Position numbers and translations under genes: made by a program. DNA of 64,000 bases from positions 13,454,001 through 13,518,000 of the forward strand of contig OX442319.1 of assembly GCA_949358305.1 (NCBI GenBank), in the 5' to 3' direction. Positions 45,213 to 56,806 of the stretch are shown here, piece by piece; position 1 is the first letter of the stretch; every line of letters starts with the position of its first letter. This DNA is from Strigamia acuminata. Taxonomy: Eukaryota > Arthropoda > Chilopoda > Geophilomorpha > Linotaeniidae. The notes below the pieces were generated by a model. That model was not told the origin of the DNA. It made no database searches and saw nothing but the letters and a program-made list of their open reading frames with translations.

Positions 45213-47640
45213 GAAAAGTCTACTGGCATAATGTTGACGCTGTGCGCCAAAAAAAGAGCGGATTTTAATATCAACGAAAACTAGGTGTCGAAGAAATAAT
45301 AATAATAATGTGCTTTATTTTTTAATTACAATAACTTTGAAAGACGCAATTGGCCAATGTGTTCTGCAAGGGGTTTCGGTTCTGAAGTTTATTATATTTG
45401 CAGTAAAGCTGTGTACTTATTGTTTGAAAGGGCCGTTTACTTATGGGGTTAATATTAATAACTTCTATAACTGAAAAAGGCATAATAGAAGGGAAAAAAT
45501 ATTTAGTTATAGTAAAAGGTAAATTGTAATTTGTAGGCTTGTGCGATTATATATCAAAGTGAATGTGAATGCAATATGTCGCTAACGACATCCAATTGCA
45601 ATTGTCAAATTTTAATATTGCATCGATTATTCGAACGTCAGTCATGCGAATCACCAGTCAACCGAACCAGTGATGATCGACCTTTTATATCGTATTGCCG
45701 CACATTAACCCAAAACAAGCATAAAATCCTTTTTAGATCTCCAAAATGTAAGAAATTGGCTTAAATTTCTATAAATTTACCCAGATTTTAGTAACAATTT
45801 GCAGCAAATTAAGAAAACTCAAATTTTAGGCCCACGACCCCTGATTAGTTCAGATAATCGATGCAATATCGCACAGGCCTAGTAATTTGTGTTGTGAGTT
45901 GTGTGTAGCATAATGAAGTCGGCCATCCGTATGAAATGAAAAAGTTTTTTTGTTTAAACTGAGTCCCATTCCAAACGGTAGGCCGTTTTTTTCTATAGAC
46001 CGGTGATTTGGCTGAGTTAGTGTTTTCATGACAAATTCTCAAATCCATGTCTGAGCTACTGGAAGAGCTCTCTAGGTGTGCCAGTTTTGTCTCCGCCAAA
46101 TTCCTTTAGTAAAATAGTAAATTCACAACCACATTCTTCGAATCAATCGAGTGGTTTTTCTTTGTGATGATCGTGCAGTGGCAAATCCGCCCGTGCAATA
46201 TTGCAATACATGATGTCAATATTATAATATTTGCAAGCAGACAGCCTGGCCAGTCCGCCACTGTATCTGGCGTTATTTCGCCCGCACAGGCTGGCAAATA
46301 ATAATGGCATATTTTTCAAATTGATTTTCAAGGTGTAATTCTTTTTTCTCAAAAATTGAAGATTGCAGGAAATTATATTCTTTGATTTTGTTTTATTTAA
46401 AAAAAAAAAATATTACTTATTTTGCTCTCATGTATTTGGTGATACTATAATTGTACTTATTATTTTAGTTTACGGGATGTATTTTCATGAAATGTATTTA
46501 TTTTCTTAAAACACTGCGAAAAGCATTTAATGTACACTATGTGGTCCGGACATAGGCTACACAGTACAGTAGGTGCATTCATTAAGTCATTCAGACTAAA
46601 CAGCCCTTGATGAAGCTGTTTACATACCGTGTATCTTCTAATTGCAGCCCCGTGCACAATGTGGCCGATGTTGGGTTTTTTGAACGTTTCTGCAACGAAA
46701 TATACCAAATAAAGTGTGACGAACAAAACGTTTTGCATACGTTTCGGCAGAAATTACAATTTTTAAACAAAACGCATGTAAAACGTTTCATTCATCACCC
46801 TTTGTTGGGCCTCTAATTGTGCACCCGTGCAGAATTAGAGGCCCGCCCGCTATTTGCACAAAATCTTTTAACCACTCGTGTAACTAGAGGCCGGAGTGGG
46901 CATATACACAACATTTAAACAACAAAAAGTGTTAAACACGCTCTTTTGAATGTGCTTACTGTATTTGAATCATGATTTTTGTTAATTTATTTAAACTGAT
47001 AAAAAAATACAATCCACTTGACAATTTTCATGACCGACATATTCTGCAGATGATGTTTTTAAAACGTGTATTAATTTTTATGACATGTTATTTTTTTTTT
47101 TCATGTAAACTCAATAAAAAAAATTGAAAATATAAGATGTTTTAGTCATTTATTAACATTTTCTGAAACTGTTTAATGTTCACATTCAGATGATATTCGA
47201 TTGGATATTGGAATAAAAGTCCTTGTTGTGAAGGCGAAAATTACAATTTGATCGAGATTAAGGTAATTTAATCAAGATTTCAGTAATTTACACGGGATTT
47301 GCTCTAATTTGAACAAGATTCTTTGTGATTTAAACGAGATTCTCTGTGATTTAAACGAGATTCTCTGTGATTTAAACGAGATTCTCTGTGATTTAAACGA
47401 GATTCTCTGTGATTTAAACGAGATTCTCTGTGATTTAAACGAGATTTACTGTAATTTAAATGAGATTTGCCTCAAAATGATCTGAATTTTCACCTGTTTG
47501 GCTGCATTTCCAGTCACAATATCATATTTTCTATATTTCCTATGAAAAGTCACATTCATTGCATTGGCGTGTAAACAATCTACAACGATATTCTCATAAA
47601 ACTTGCATCAGTTTCTTACCAGACAAATTCCTGAGCCCTC
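45213..47640. other. Intergenic region after BCKDK
   Basis: AT-rich DNA without a convincing exon. A diverged MITE at about 46565-46860 shares its AACGTTTTGCATACGTTT core with 50568-50914. A 21-bp array of TGATTTAAACGAGATTCTCT (about 47290-47470, eight copies) lies at the right. Confidence 0.55.
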
Positions 47641-47890
47641 CCCTAGGCAGAGTCAATCGAATTGTTCATTTCTTGGGATTGTAATTTTTTAATTTTAATT
47701 TTTGCTGCTTTTAATTTTCTTCTTAGTCGGTTAACTTCCTCTTGAAGCATCTTGCATTTGCAACTGCTGGCTGTTGATGCTGACGATGATGGTCGAGATA
47801 AATTCAAATCATCAGTTTGTAAAGTTCTACCAGAACTTGAAAGTTCATTGTCGTTGAGTATTAACGGCGGCTCATCAAATGTTTCAATTA
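47640..47890 (-). CDS. Coiled-coil fragment, probably part of the THAP gene
   Basis: A minus-strand frame ending at a stop near 47643 reads FDEPPLILND, a Ser-rich stretch (SRPSSSASTASS), then a leucine-zipper-like segment (MLQEEVNRLRRKLKAAKIKI). THAP proteins often have such a coiled coil after the zinc domain. The 5' side is cut by the MITE 47891-48456. With that MITE removed the frame is out of register by one base with the THAP frame, so decay or an unseen splice is implied. Confidence 0.4.
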
Positions 47891-48456
47891 CCATGTTTAC
47901 ATGGTCACAGTTTTCCAGATAAGTGAATATTCGGATTTTATTTATCTGGATAACCGTTTGCGTTTACATGATGTTAGTTTTCTGGTAAACATGACGTCAT
48001 ACGAGAATTACCCATACTGCCCTTTGATTATCTGGAACAACAAAATGGCTGTTGATCCATTTCAGCCAAATAAATGAAATGGTGGCTAGGAAAGAGGTTT
48101 TTGCTCGAATCTTTGCAATGGTGCCTAATATGCAAATTCTGATCCCAAAAATAGTGGTTTTAGCTGATTTCACATTGATTTCGATACCAAATGTCGTTGG
48201 TACGTAGGCCTAACGTATTTTTACTACAACGATCTGACGATATCTTGATCCAAGTTTTTGAATTTTCGCATGCACGGGTGTTTACATGCAGTTTTCAATG
48301 CGCAAAACGCCCAAAATCTAGCTTGTACAACTGGAATTTAGTTTTCCAGATAAGTCTGTCTTTTCTAGAAAACTGATTTGTTTACATGATCAGTTTTCCA
48401 GAAAAGTAAAATTCGCATTTTCACTTATCCAGATAACTGGGTACATGTAAACATGG
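47891..48456. mobile_element. TA-flanked MITE (566 bp)
   Basis: Terminal inverted repeats CCATGTTTACATG and CATGTAAACATGG lie directly inside TA on each side (47889-47890, 48457-48458). Subterminal CAGTTTTCCAGAWAAGT motifs repeat at both ends. The same family is the outer element at 28961-30666. Confidence 0.85.
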
Positions 48457-48848
48457 TAAATGTTGGGTTGTTGGCATGTGCGCTCATTATTTGACATTTT
48501 TTGCAGTTTGTTGGGTTGTCTTTTCACCACTTTACTAGAAAGGTAAAAAGGCAAGTTTGGGTAGATGGTTGGCACTGCATCAGGAGATAAAATAGGTTTT
48601 TCTCTCGGTAGCAAAACTGTTTCTCCATTAATTTTGTGCTCAAAATTCCTGATGATAAATATCTCTTCAAAATGACTTTCACAGGCAACATGTTTTTTAT
48701 TTAAAGTGAAGTTGTCAAATTTGCGAGGTATTTTTCTTTTCCATAGCGCTAATCGTTCTGGGTCTGAAGGCACGCGAAAAATTGATTTTTTGACTGGGCA
48801 TGATTTGTAACCACTTTTGCATCCTGGCACAATACATGTTGGTGGCAT
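48457..48848 (-). pseudogene. THAP zinc-finger domain, interrupted gene
   Basis: The frame starts MPPTCIVPGCKSGYK at 48848. It has the C2CH THAP signature: C-x4-C, then the conserved Pro in FRVPSDPERLALW, CESHFEE, and the terminal AVPTIYP. This is a DNA-binding domain found in P-element transposases and their domesticated relatives. After about 130 residues the frame runs into a MITE at 48456. The likely C-terminal coiled coil is on the far side of it. No RNase H transposase core is visible. Whether the gene still makes a protein is unclear. Confidence 0.6.
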
Positions 48849-48919
48849 TTTAAATTTCCTGTAATTAGAAACAACTATTAAGTTTGGTTTTGAAAGAATT
48901 TAATATTTAAACAATATTT

Positions 48920-49141
48920 ACACAATCTACCGCGACACGAATCTACCGCGACACGAATCTACCGCGACTTTGGACGTATATTTTAGGTTTAATTCCTAAG
49001 AAGGGCTAACAAGGGGGGCTGCGCCCCTCCTTGACCCCCACGAACCTAACCTTACTGGTTTTTTTGATAAAAAAACATTATTTTGAGCCGGCTTGTTGCG
49101 GTACATTGTTGTCGCGGTAAATTGTGTCGCGCTAGATGTGC
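48920..49141. mobile_element. MITE with CTACCGCGACAC terminal motifs
   Basis: The left end repeats AATCTACCGCGACACG; the right end has the complement-like GTCGCGGTAAATTGTGTCGC. The centre carries a GGGGGCTGCGCCCCT hairpin. Confidence 0.6.
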
Positions 49142-49574
49142 GCCCCCTTTGCAACAGATGAAACAAAATATCAAAAAATTACAATCAAGGCCTAAAAAAA
49201 TTTTTTTTAGGAAAATGAAACAAAAACATATTATAAACTGAGCAATTCTGTTATATTTACCTACTCAGTTAGTTATTCTGTGGTGTTTAAATGGTTTTTA
49301 ATGTTTTTAGCTGTTTGAATCTACTACAGCCAAGACAGTGATAGAAGCGCTACCCTGGTGGAAACAAGTGACGTTAATCACTTTAATAGCATGTGGAGTG
49401 TTATTGGTCGACAGACCATTCCTTCGGTTAGGCAACCAACGCCATCCCGATCCCCCCGATCGCGACCGGTCCACCTCCATTCAAACACGCCTCGACCTTG
49501 TCCAAGCTAGGTGGCCGTGCTCGCTAATTTTACATCCGTTTCTCCGTCCAAGCCACGCCTTGTCGGATCAAACC

Positions 49575-51587
49575 ATGTCCACAACCAAAGTCGCGACTTT
49601 ATCGAAAAGTTCACGATCTCTAGCGAGCACTAAGACAGGCAGGACCCAACGGAGCACGAAAAAACCACTCTTAAATGACGCCTTTTGCATCGATCTTCAA
49701 AAAGGCAGCTACATCGCCTCCCTTTATTCCATTGTAAGTGATCGACACTTGAAACAGGATGCAAATCCCATTAAATTCATCATAATGACTAATATAGCAC
49801 TTCTCTGTTTCAGTTCGTGGCATTGTTTACAATCGCCTTGTCCATTTTCGACACATACTGCCTGGCCATGGCGGAGCCTGGTGACACACATTTCGGTTAC
49901 TATGTCATAAGTTTTGATTTTGTTTATTCCGGAAATGCACACGGTATGAAAGGAATATTAATTAAAATGGCCGATTTGTTTGTTTTTGTATTTATTTTTT
50001 GTTTTGTTTGTTTTTAAATTGCAGTTCGGCGAACTTTGCTTGCATGTGCTGTGTTGTCTCTGTTGGTGGCGATTCCGTTGTTGTTTACATCGTTTATTTT
50101 GCTTTTGGGATTAAGACGAGTAAGTGTTGACAGTTGGCGCGAAAAGTCATTTAAATGAAGCGTTGTCAGGGCTGGACTGGGAACAAATTTAGTACCGGAA
50201 AATCTGGATAGGTCGGGCCACGTGAATATATTTATAGCGGGTAATCTGGATAGGTCGGACCTTGAGAAAAGAAAAAAAAATTTCACAACGTCACGGGCCA
50301 ATGGGAAATTCCCAGTATCCCACCCGGCCAGTCCAGCTATGAACGCTGTAGTGAAGGTATTACACGGTCCAGTGTTGGGCCTGCTAAAGCTAAGTACATG
50401 TGACCTGATTCCGTGCACGGAATGATCACAGCGGCCAGAAGTTTTGGTCGACGTGGTACACATAGTTCCGCTTACCGCACACGGAATTCTATTCTTTCTG
50501 GCAGTGATGGTGCACAGAAAAATTCTGAGTACCCAAAATGCATTGTGGTAATGTGATCGATCGTTTTACCGTATATCTTCCATTTGTCCGCGGGTCTCTA
50601 TTTGCCCGCGGGGAAAAAGTCCGCAGTGTCAATAGACCGCGGACCTCCAACAACTCGCGGGGGCGAAACGTTTTGCATACGTTTGGCCGAAAATTACCGA
50701 AACGTATGGAAAACGTTTAATTTGTGCCACTATTTTGCTGTTTTTTGTTCAAATATGTTAAAAAAAACCCAGCATCGGCCAATTGGCCAATGCCGGGTTT
50801 TTTGAACGTATAAATAACCCGCGGCCTCTAATACTGCGTGGGCCTCCAATTGCGCGCGGGATAAAAAAAAAATTGGCAAATAGCGCACGGGGGCGCTATT
50901 GGAAGATATACGGTAAGTAGAAATATTTTAAATATGACGCATTGTGTTTGAAATTGAACTTGTTTGCTGTGTAAACTTTGTGTGCGTGCCCAATTTTCCA
51001 CTGCAGTGAACGAAAAGCAAATTCACAAACAATTGTGTGTTGTTTTTAGGAACATGAGCAACGTTTTCAACCCTGGTTGATTTTTATGATTATATTCACT
51101 TCGTGGAGAGTTCTGGCCATTTTGTTCAGTTCGGTAGTAAATGTAAGAAATCAGAAATTTTGATTTCACCGACATAAATTAATTAATTAAATTTGTTTTC
51201 AATGATTTTAGGACTTATTGTTTGGCTATCATGTTAGCATGCTGATTATTTGGATATTAATCACCGGAGTAAATGTACGTATTACCATAATTAATTAATT
51301 AATTAATTAATTGGTATCTGCCTTCCACAGGTATTCTTTTGGTTGGTTGTTTACTCCAATTACACTGAATTGTCAACAATAACGCGATTAGAAGACATGG
51401 CAAAATTAAAAGTATGTAATATTGTACTTATTGCATTAGAAAATTACATTTCTGCTTTTGTTTACAGATGGGAACAATGAGCAGTTTGAACACTACTCAT
51501 CACTCGATGCATTCTATGCACTCGATGCATTCATCTCGACCAACAACTCCATCCATTAAGGGATCAAATTCAACCGCCATAGCTTGA
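49575..51587 (+). CDS. Four-helix membrane protein, arthropod-type (possibly pasiflora-like)
   Basis: Seven exons: 49575-49733, 49814-49943, 50025-50119, 51050-51142, 51212-51274, 51331-51411, 51468-51587. They give 246 residues with consistent phases. A basic Ser/Thr-rich N-tail (about 1-40) precedes helix 1 (about 45-70), a loop, and helices 2 to 4 (about 98-126, 136-158, 163-190). The cytosolic tail has LEDMAKLKMGTMSSL and ends with HHSMHSMHSMHSSRPTTP. The layout and tail resemble arthropod tetraspan proteins of the septate-junction pasiflora type, from memory and not verified. The ATG at 49575 is chosen because the longer upstream frame has no membrane-protein character and is probably 5' UTR. 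Confidence 0.75.
50166..50338. mobile_element. Short MITE in intron 3 of the four-helix protein
   Basis: Ends CAGGGCTGGACTGGGAA and CCCGGCCAGTCCAGC are inverted. The interior repeats AATCTGGATAGGTCGG twice. Confidence 0.6.
50568..50914. mobile_element. MITE with ACCGTATATCTTCC ends
   Basis: Inverted ends ACCGTATATCTTCCATTTG and CTATTGGAAGATATACGGT. The interior is rich in CGCGGGC motifs and includes AACGTTTTGCATACGTTT shared with 46565-46860. It lies in the intron between exons 50025-50119 and 51050-51142. Confidence 0.75.
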
Positions 51588-52656
51588 ATCTCAACACAAG
51601 TTTTTTCACAAGAAGGATTCATCGGTTGTTATCCGTCCTCACATTGTACATTTGAGCTTATTTTTTACGTTTATTACTTATTTTGTCATATTTTATGTCC
51701 GAACGATGGAAATTTACACATATTTACTTTTGATAAAAGCGACTTAACGCTACTTTAAGTGCGGTGAATTTTATATTTTTAATGTATAGTATGGATTAAA
51801 AGCCAAGAAAGTAAATTGTAAGTCATTTTAAAATCGCAAGGGACCCTAAAAATCGATTCGTTCTAACGAGAATTCGTTACATCGAAATTTTTTAACAAGG
51901 TGTTCTATGGCCAGCCAACCAAACCGGCCATTTTAGTTATTCGTTGTATCGATAATTCGTTATATCGCGATTCGTTATATGGGTGCATCAAAAATTGATA
52001 ATTATACCTCGTGTTTCCGTGTTTGTAATGGTAAGCAACGGCTGTTGCTGTGTGGGGACAGACACGATAAGAGTTTTCCCGCCAACATTTCAGAATTGTA
52101 TTCTTTATCTCTTCGTTCGAGAAAGAATCGGCATTAGTAATCACTTCTTTTAACAGGCAGATACAAACAAAATAAACAGAAAAAAATTAAAATGATATAT
52201 CATAAAGCTTCAAATAAACGCCCAGGCTTTTGTTAATTTTCATTTTGAACCCCGGCACTTATTCGAACCCGGTGCTTTTTGCCTTTTATGCCGGTGACCC
52301 CCGGCGCCAATCTGAAGCTTTACAGTATGATAATATTTAGTTGTATATTCTATCTTATTTAAAATAATTTCTGGTAATATTACATTTCGATTATTATCAA
52401 AATCAGCACCAAACGACTTGAGAATTTCTTCGTTCCCATTTGAAGCTAAATAAACCAGTCTTTCTAAGTTGTAAGGCGTCTAAAATGAATGAGAATTTTG
52501 AAACGATTTTAAAACAAATTGAAAATCTACTTGAATATCCATTGCTGGAGCCAGCATTTGAGCAGCTTTACTTCCCGCTTTTATTTCACCATATTTCAGA
52601 AATTCTGATACACACACTGGAAAAAAAAAGTAGACTTCCATGATTATAAAACATTA
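51588..52656. other. 3' region of the four-helix gene and intergenic DNA
   Basis: A 3' UTR probably begins here. A pogo-like fragment (AACGAGAATTCGTTACATCG and relatives) spans about 51835-51985. No gene was recognised. Confidence 0.45.
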
Positions 52657-52814
52657 GGTGCATTCAATAAGTCTAAAACGTATGCAAAACTCGTTTCGTG
52701 TTTGTACGTGACGTCATTCCCATTCCCATTCAATAACATGCTATTCAATGGGAATGACGTCACGTGCAAACACGAAACGAGTTTTGCATACGTTTTAGAT
52801 TTTTTGAATGCACC
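52657..52814. mobile_element. 158-bp TA-flanked MITE
   Basis: Begins GGTGCATTCAATAAGTCTAA and ends TTTTTTGAATGCACC, with TA on both sides. A central palindrome is built on TGACGTCATTCCCATTC and its complement. Whole-element folding would give a long hairpin. A partial relative is at 36186-36300. Confidence 0.85.
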
Positions 52815-53575
52815 TATTGTAAATATAAAGGTAGATGGTTTTTACAAGTATGGAAATTAGATTTACAAACAATTGAGAATAAGCTTTCTCTTAGCATATT
52901 TACAATCTAGGAAAGAGACCATTTCCATGACACGGATCATCGGGTAGTCTCACGAATCCCACTTTCGTCAGAACTTCGTGCAATTTTTCCTTCCAGCAAA
53001 TGAAGTATAGGCTTTTGACAATCCTGCACACGTAATCCTTTCCTCCCTTCTAAAAGGTGATGTCCCCTTTCGCCGAATCCCGTTTCGCCGAAAATAAAAA
53101 CTGTGAGCAATTGATCAATTTTTTACATTTTTCGATTTTTGCATTTTTCCCCCGTTTTTTGCTCTTTTTTTCCCGTTTTTTGCTCTTTTTTTCCCTATAA
53201 CTAAATGCCAAAAATCAATTGGTAATCATTTCCACACATGTTTAACAACTTTTAAACAACTTCTACAAAAATGTTTGGAGTCGCCGGAAATCGCGTTGAC
53301 GATGCCGTCTAAACGTCTTCGTTTGCGGCACCAAAAATACGTGTGGAATACACGTATTTTTGGTGACGGAATGTCCCTTGCTGTTCCGATCTTTTTCGAA
53401 GCTTTCCTGCTTCACTCGTGCGGTAATGTATGCGTCCACTAGACGTTCTATGAGAATAACCAATCATGGCCAGTGGCGGATCTAGCACCCGGCTATTGGG
53501 GCTTGAGCCAGATACTAAAAAAAAAAAAAAAAAAAGGTCGCTAAAAAAAAGAAAAAAGAAGAAAGGTCGCTATTA
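52815..53575. other. Intergenic, no gene recognised
   Basis: Contains T/C-rich runs (TTTTTCCCGTTTTTTGCTC repeated at 53145-53195) and a TACGTGTATTTTTGG inverted pair near 53330-53362. Confidence 0.4.
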
Positions 53576-53817
53576 AAAATTTTGTGTGATTATGTTTGCA
53601 ATCAAAGTGGGCATTTAAGAAGACATCTATTAACTCACACAGGAGAGAAACCATTCAAGTGCCATTTGTGTGCTCATTCCACCCATCGAAATGGGGATTT
53701 AAGAAAACATCGACGAGCCCACTCAGGAAAAAAAACCATTCAAGTGTCATGCATGTGCTTACTCCTGTAGGCACAATTTTAGCTTGAAAAAACATTTAAC
53801 TTCGCATGTAAATTAAA
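53576..53817 (+). pseudogene. C2H2 zinc-finger pseudogene, 3'-end duplicate
   Basis: It reads two complete fingers (CDYVCNQSGHLRRHLLTH and CHLCAHSTHRNGDLRKH) and is almost identical to the last fingers of 55751-56782. A run of eight A near 53730 replaces seven A in the intact gene. This shifts the frame and truncates the last finger. Two changes also alter LLTHTGKK to RAHSGKK. There is no upstream start; the block begins abruptly after a poly-A-like stretch. The 3' UTR is duplicated too. Confidence 0.85.
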
Positions 53818-54370
53818 TTCTTTCTAATCGTTCACTCCGTACACACAATTCTTAAATTCAAAATGGTTGATTTCTGCCTTTATTAGTTTAGATGAAAAGT
53901 TTAGAAAACATGCATCTGTGAAATGTTATTTTTTTCTTGCCTAATTTTCAATTTATATCGCAAACATTTGTAAAAAAAAATCGTCACATCCACACATGAA
54001 ATGAAATGCATGAAATAGCCAACTGCGCAAATCTATAAAATTATTTAAGTGCATTAAACAAATAAACTGTTTTTATTTCTTGAAATTTTTTTTGCTGAAA
54101 AATTTATTTGAGCTTTTTAGGCATTTTTCATCAGATTTTGTATTATTTCCTTCCATTTTAAATGAGATTTTTACATTTTACTCTATTTGTTCATTAAAGT
54201 TTTCCATTTTTATTCATTAAAGTTTTCCATTTTTATTCATTAAAGTTTTCCATTTTTATTCATTAAAGTTTTCCATTTTTGTTCATTAAAGTTTTCCATT
54301 TTTGTTACATTAAACTTTTCCATTTTTGTTCATTAAACTTTTCCATTTTTGTTCATTAAAGTTTTCTCTT
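53818..54370 (+). repeat. Duplicated zinc-finger 3' UTR with 22-bp minisatellite
   Basis: 53818-54090 matches 56783-56806 followed by 57954-58240. The array of TTTTCCATTTTTATTCATTA (54190-54370, eight copies) matches 58260-58400. Confidence 0.85.
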
Positions 54371-55750
54371 TTTGTTAAATTTTGTGTAAATCACCCTAGA
54401 ATCTATTTAATTACTTGAAATGCTTTTTCATAAAAATCAACAAAGCATTCTCCTTCAGAACCAATAGTTTATAATACCATTATCTGGGATTGTAAGTTTT
54501 AATATGTTAGTTATCCAGAGCAGTCTAGCTTGATTAAATTCTTTTTTTGATATTAACTCAATTTTTTTTTAGTATTACTACTGCTGCATTGTTATTTGAT
54601 AATGAAAAAAATGTTTTTACGTCAACATCAATATTTATTGCAAAGTTTACAACTGATATTAATCCATCTATTGGACATGTGTTGGTCAGTTTAATTTTTT
54701 TTTATTGTCCACAGTAAGAGAAGCAGACCAAGAAATTGAAATGAAAACGTCTGTACCTAAATTTGGGTGCATATTGAATTTAGATTGTGCAGAATAGTAT
54801 CCGTGATCAGGTTGTTGAGATATTGAGGTTTTAAGTTGTGGCACCAGATTGGGAAATTTAGTACAAGTCTTTTTTGTGCCATATTCAAATGCTTGCTGCT
54901 CCAAAACTAAGAGGAGTAGAGACTTGTGCTGTTCACGGTTTGTTAAGGAGAAACTCCTCTATCTTTTCGTGTAAAAACCATTGAAATCCGTGGTAAAATA
55001 AATTGGGATTTGTTCTATTTGCAGTTTGGGCAAATGTGAATGTGGTGCCAACTTCAGCCTGGTCACTAATATTGAGGAAAATTTCAATTTTGTTATTTCA
55101 CTCACTTGTATTTATAATGAAGAAAAATGCCAAAATGTAATTTAAAATACAAAATTTTAATGAACAGAAGGCGCGGATCCGAAGGCCCTTCCTTACAAGC
55201 TCCTCAGGAAAATGAGAATGTTAAAAGTGATTAGTTGTAAGCGGATGAATGCTGCACTGTAGTAGTGTGCAATAGTTTCCATGGCAACAGTCGTTGTCTT
55301 TCGCTGCGGTACTTGGATTTTTATGTATCGCACTTTGATGTAAGCACGATTGAATGCATTTTTTATCACGTTGAATGTGTGTCGAATTTGCTAGAAACTA
55401 CAAAAAAGGTAGCAGATGATTACTGAAGGTAAAGGAGAATTCATAAATGACTTTATTTTGTACTAATCTAAATATTTATTTTCACTTTTTCCATTTACAG
55501 TTCGGCACAATTAAGCATCGGACGTTAGGCCTAACGCACGTATCTTCGACTGGATTCTTTTTGAACAGGTGTAGTAACTGACCTCAATCTTTTTAAATCA
55601 TTTGATTGGTAAATTATTTGAAAGTATACGCACAAATATTATTTTATTAGAATCTAATTAACTACCTATTATTATTATTTTTTCAATTATAGGAAAAGTT
55701 GATTTCCGTGTCATTGGCACACGTAAAGCTTCAAACTTGTTACTTTATTG
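54371..55750. other. Spacer between the zinc-finger copies
   Basis: No gene was assigned. A minus-strand frame at 54686-54904 (NLVPQLKTSISQQPDHG) looks somewhat protein-like but has no recognised family or splice context. Bases 55060-55200 match 59545-59680, marking the end of the duplicated block. Confidence 0.4.
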
Positions 55751-56782
55751 ATGCAAAAAATGAAGAGAAAACATGAAGATTACAGCTGCAATCTGTGTGA
55801 TTATTCGTGTTCACAATATTCACGTTTGGAACAGCACATGCTAATACACACGGGTGAAAAGCCTTTCAAATGTCAAATGTGTTCACTTTCATTCAGGCAT
55901 AAAAGTAACATGACTGTCCACATGCGAATTCACACGGGAGAAAAACCATTCATGTGCCATTTGTGTGATTATTCTTGCATTCAAAGTGGGACCCTAAAAA
56001 AACATCTATTAACCCACACTGGGAAAAAACCTTTTAAGTGCCATTTGTGTGATTATTCTAGTAATCGAAATGGGTCCTTAAAATCACATCTATTAACCCA
56101 TACAGGAGAAAAGCCATTCAAGTGCCATTTGTGTGCTTTTTCCTGCATTCAAAGTGGGGATTTAAGAAGACATCTATTAACCCATACTGGAGAAAAGCCA
56201 TTGAATTGTCATTTGTGTGATTATTCTAGTAATCGAAATGGGTCCTTAAAAACACATCTATTAACCCATACAGGAGAAAAGCCATTCAAGTGCCATTTGT
56301 GTGCTTATTCTGCAAATCAAAGTGGGAATTTAAACAGTCACCTATTAACCCATTCAGGAGAAAAACCATTCAGGTGCCATTTGTGTGAATACTCTTGCAA
56401 TCAAAGTGGGCATTTAAGAAGACATCTATTAACCCATACTGGAGAAAAGCCATTCAAGTGCCATTTGTGTGAATACTCTTGCAATCAAAGTGGGCATTTA
56501 AGAAGACATCTATTAACTCACACAGGAGAGAAACCATTCAAGTGCCATTTGTGTGCTTTTTCCTGCATTCAAAGTGGGGATTTAAGAAGACATCTATTAA
56601 CCCATACTGGAGAAAAGCCATTCAAGTGTCATTTGTGTGCTCATTCCACCAATCGAAATGGGGATTTAAGAAAACATCTACTAACCCACACAGGAAAAAA
56701 ACCATTCAAGTGTCATGCATGTGCTTACTCCTGTAGGCACAATTTTAGCTTGAAAAAACATTTAACTTCGCATGTAAACTAA
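55751..56782 (+). CDS. C2H2 zinc-finger protein with twelve tandem fingers
   Basis: A single-exon frame of 343 residues from ATG at 55751 to TAA at 56782. Twelve C2H2 fingers of the pattern C-x2-C-x12-H-x3-H run from residue about 10 to the C-terminus. They are joined mostly by TGEKPF linkers (SGEKPF and TGKKPF variants). There is no effector domain, only a short basic start (MQKMKRKHEDYS). Fingers 4 and 6, 5 and 10, and 8 and 9 are near-identical, so the array grew by internal duplication. It is probably a DNA-binding transcription factor or a lineage-specific expansion. An AG at about 55690 could be the acceptor of a 5' UTR exon. A broken tandem copy lies at 53576. Confidence 0.85.
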   Translation: MQKMKRKHEDYSCNLCDYSCSQYSRLEQHMLIHTGEKPFKCQMCSLSFRHKSNMTVHMRIHTGEKPFMCHLCDYSCIQSGTLKKHLLTHTGKKPFKCHLCDYSSNRNGSLKSHLLTHTGEKPFKCHLCAFSCIQSGDLRRHLLTHTGEKPLNCHLCDYSSNRNGSLKTHLLTHTGEKPFKCHLCAYSANQSGNLNSHLLTHSGEKPFRCHLCEYSCNQSGHLRRHLLTHTGEKPFKCHLCEYSCNQSGHLRRHLLTHTGEKPFKCHLCAFSCIQSGDLRRHLLTHTGEKPFKCHLCAHSTNRNGDLRKHLLTHTGKKPFKCHACAYSCRHNFSLKKHLTSHVN

Positions 56783-56806
56783 ATTCTTTCTAATCGTTCA
56801 CTCCGT

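Noticed and set aside
49338-49574. Upstream extension of the four-helix protein frame
   Set aside because: In frame, but the residues are Pro/Arg-rich without membrane character. The ATG at 49575 starts a sensible N-tail, so the upstream part is treated as 5' UTR.
56479-56736. Alternative frame over the zinc-finger gene
   Set aside because: A shadow of the finger repeat in another frame; it lacks C2H2 spacing.
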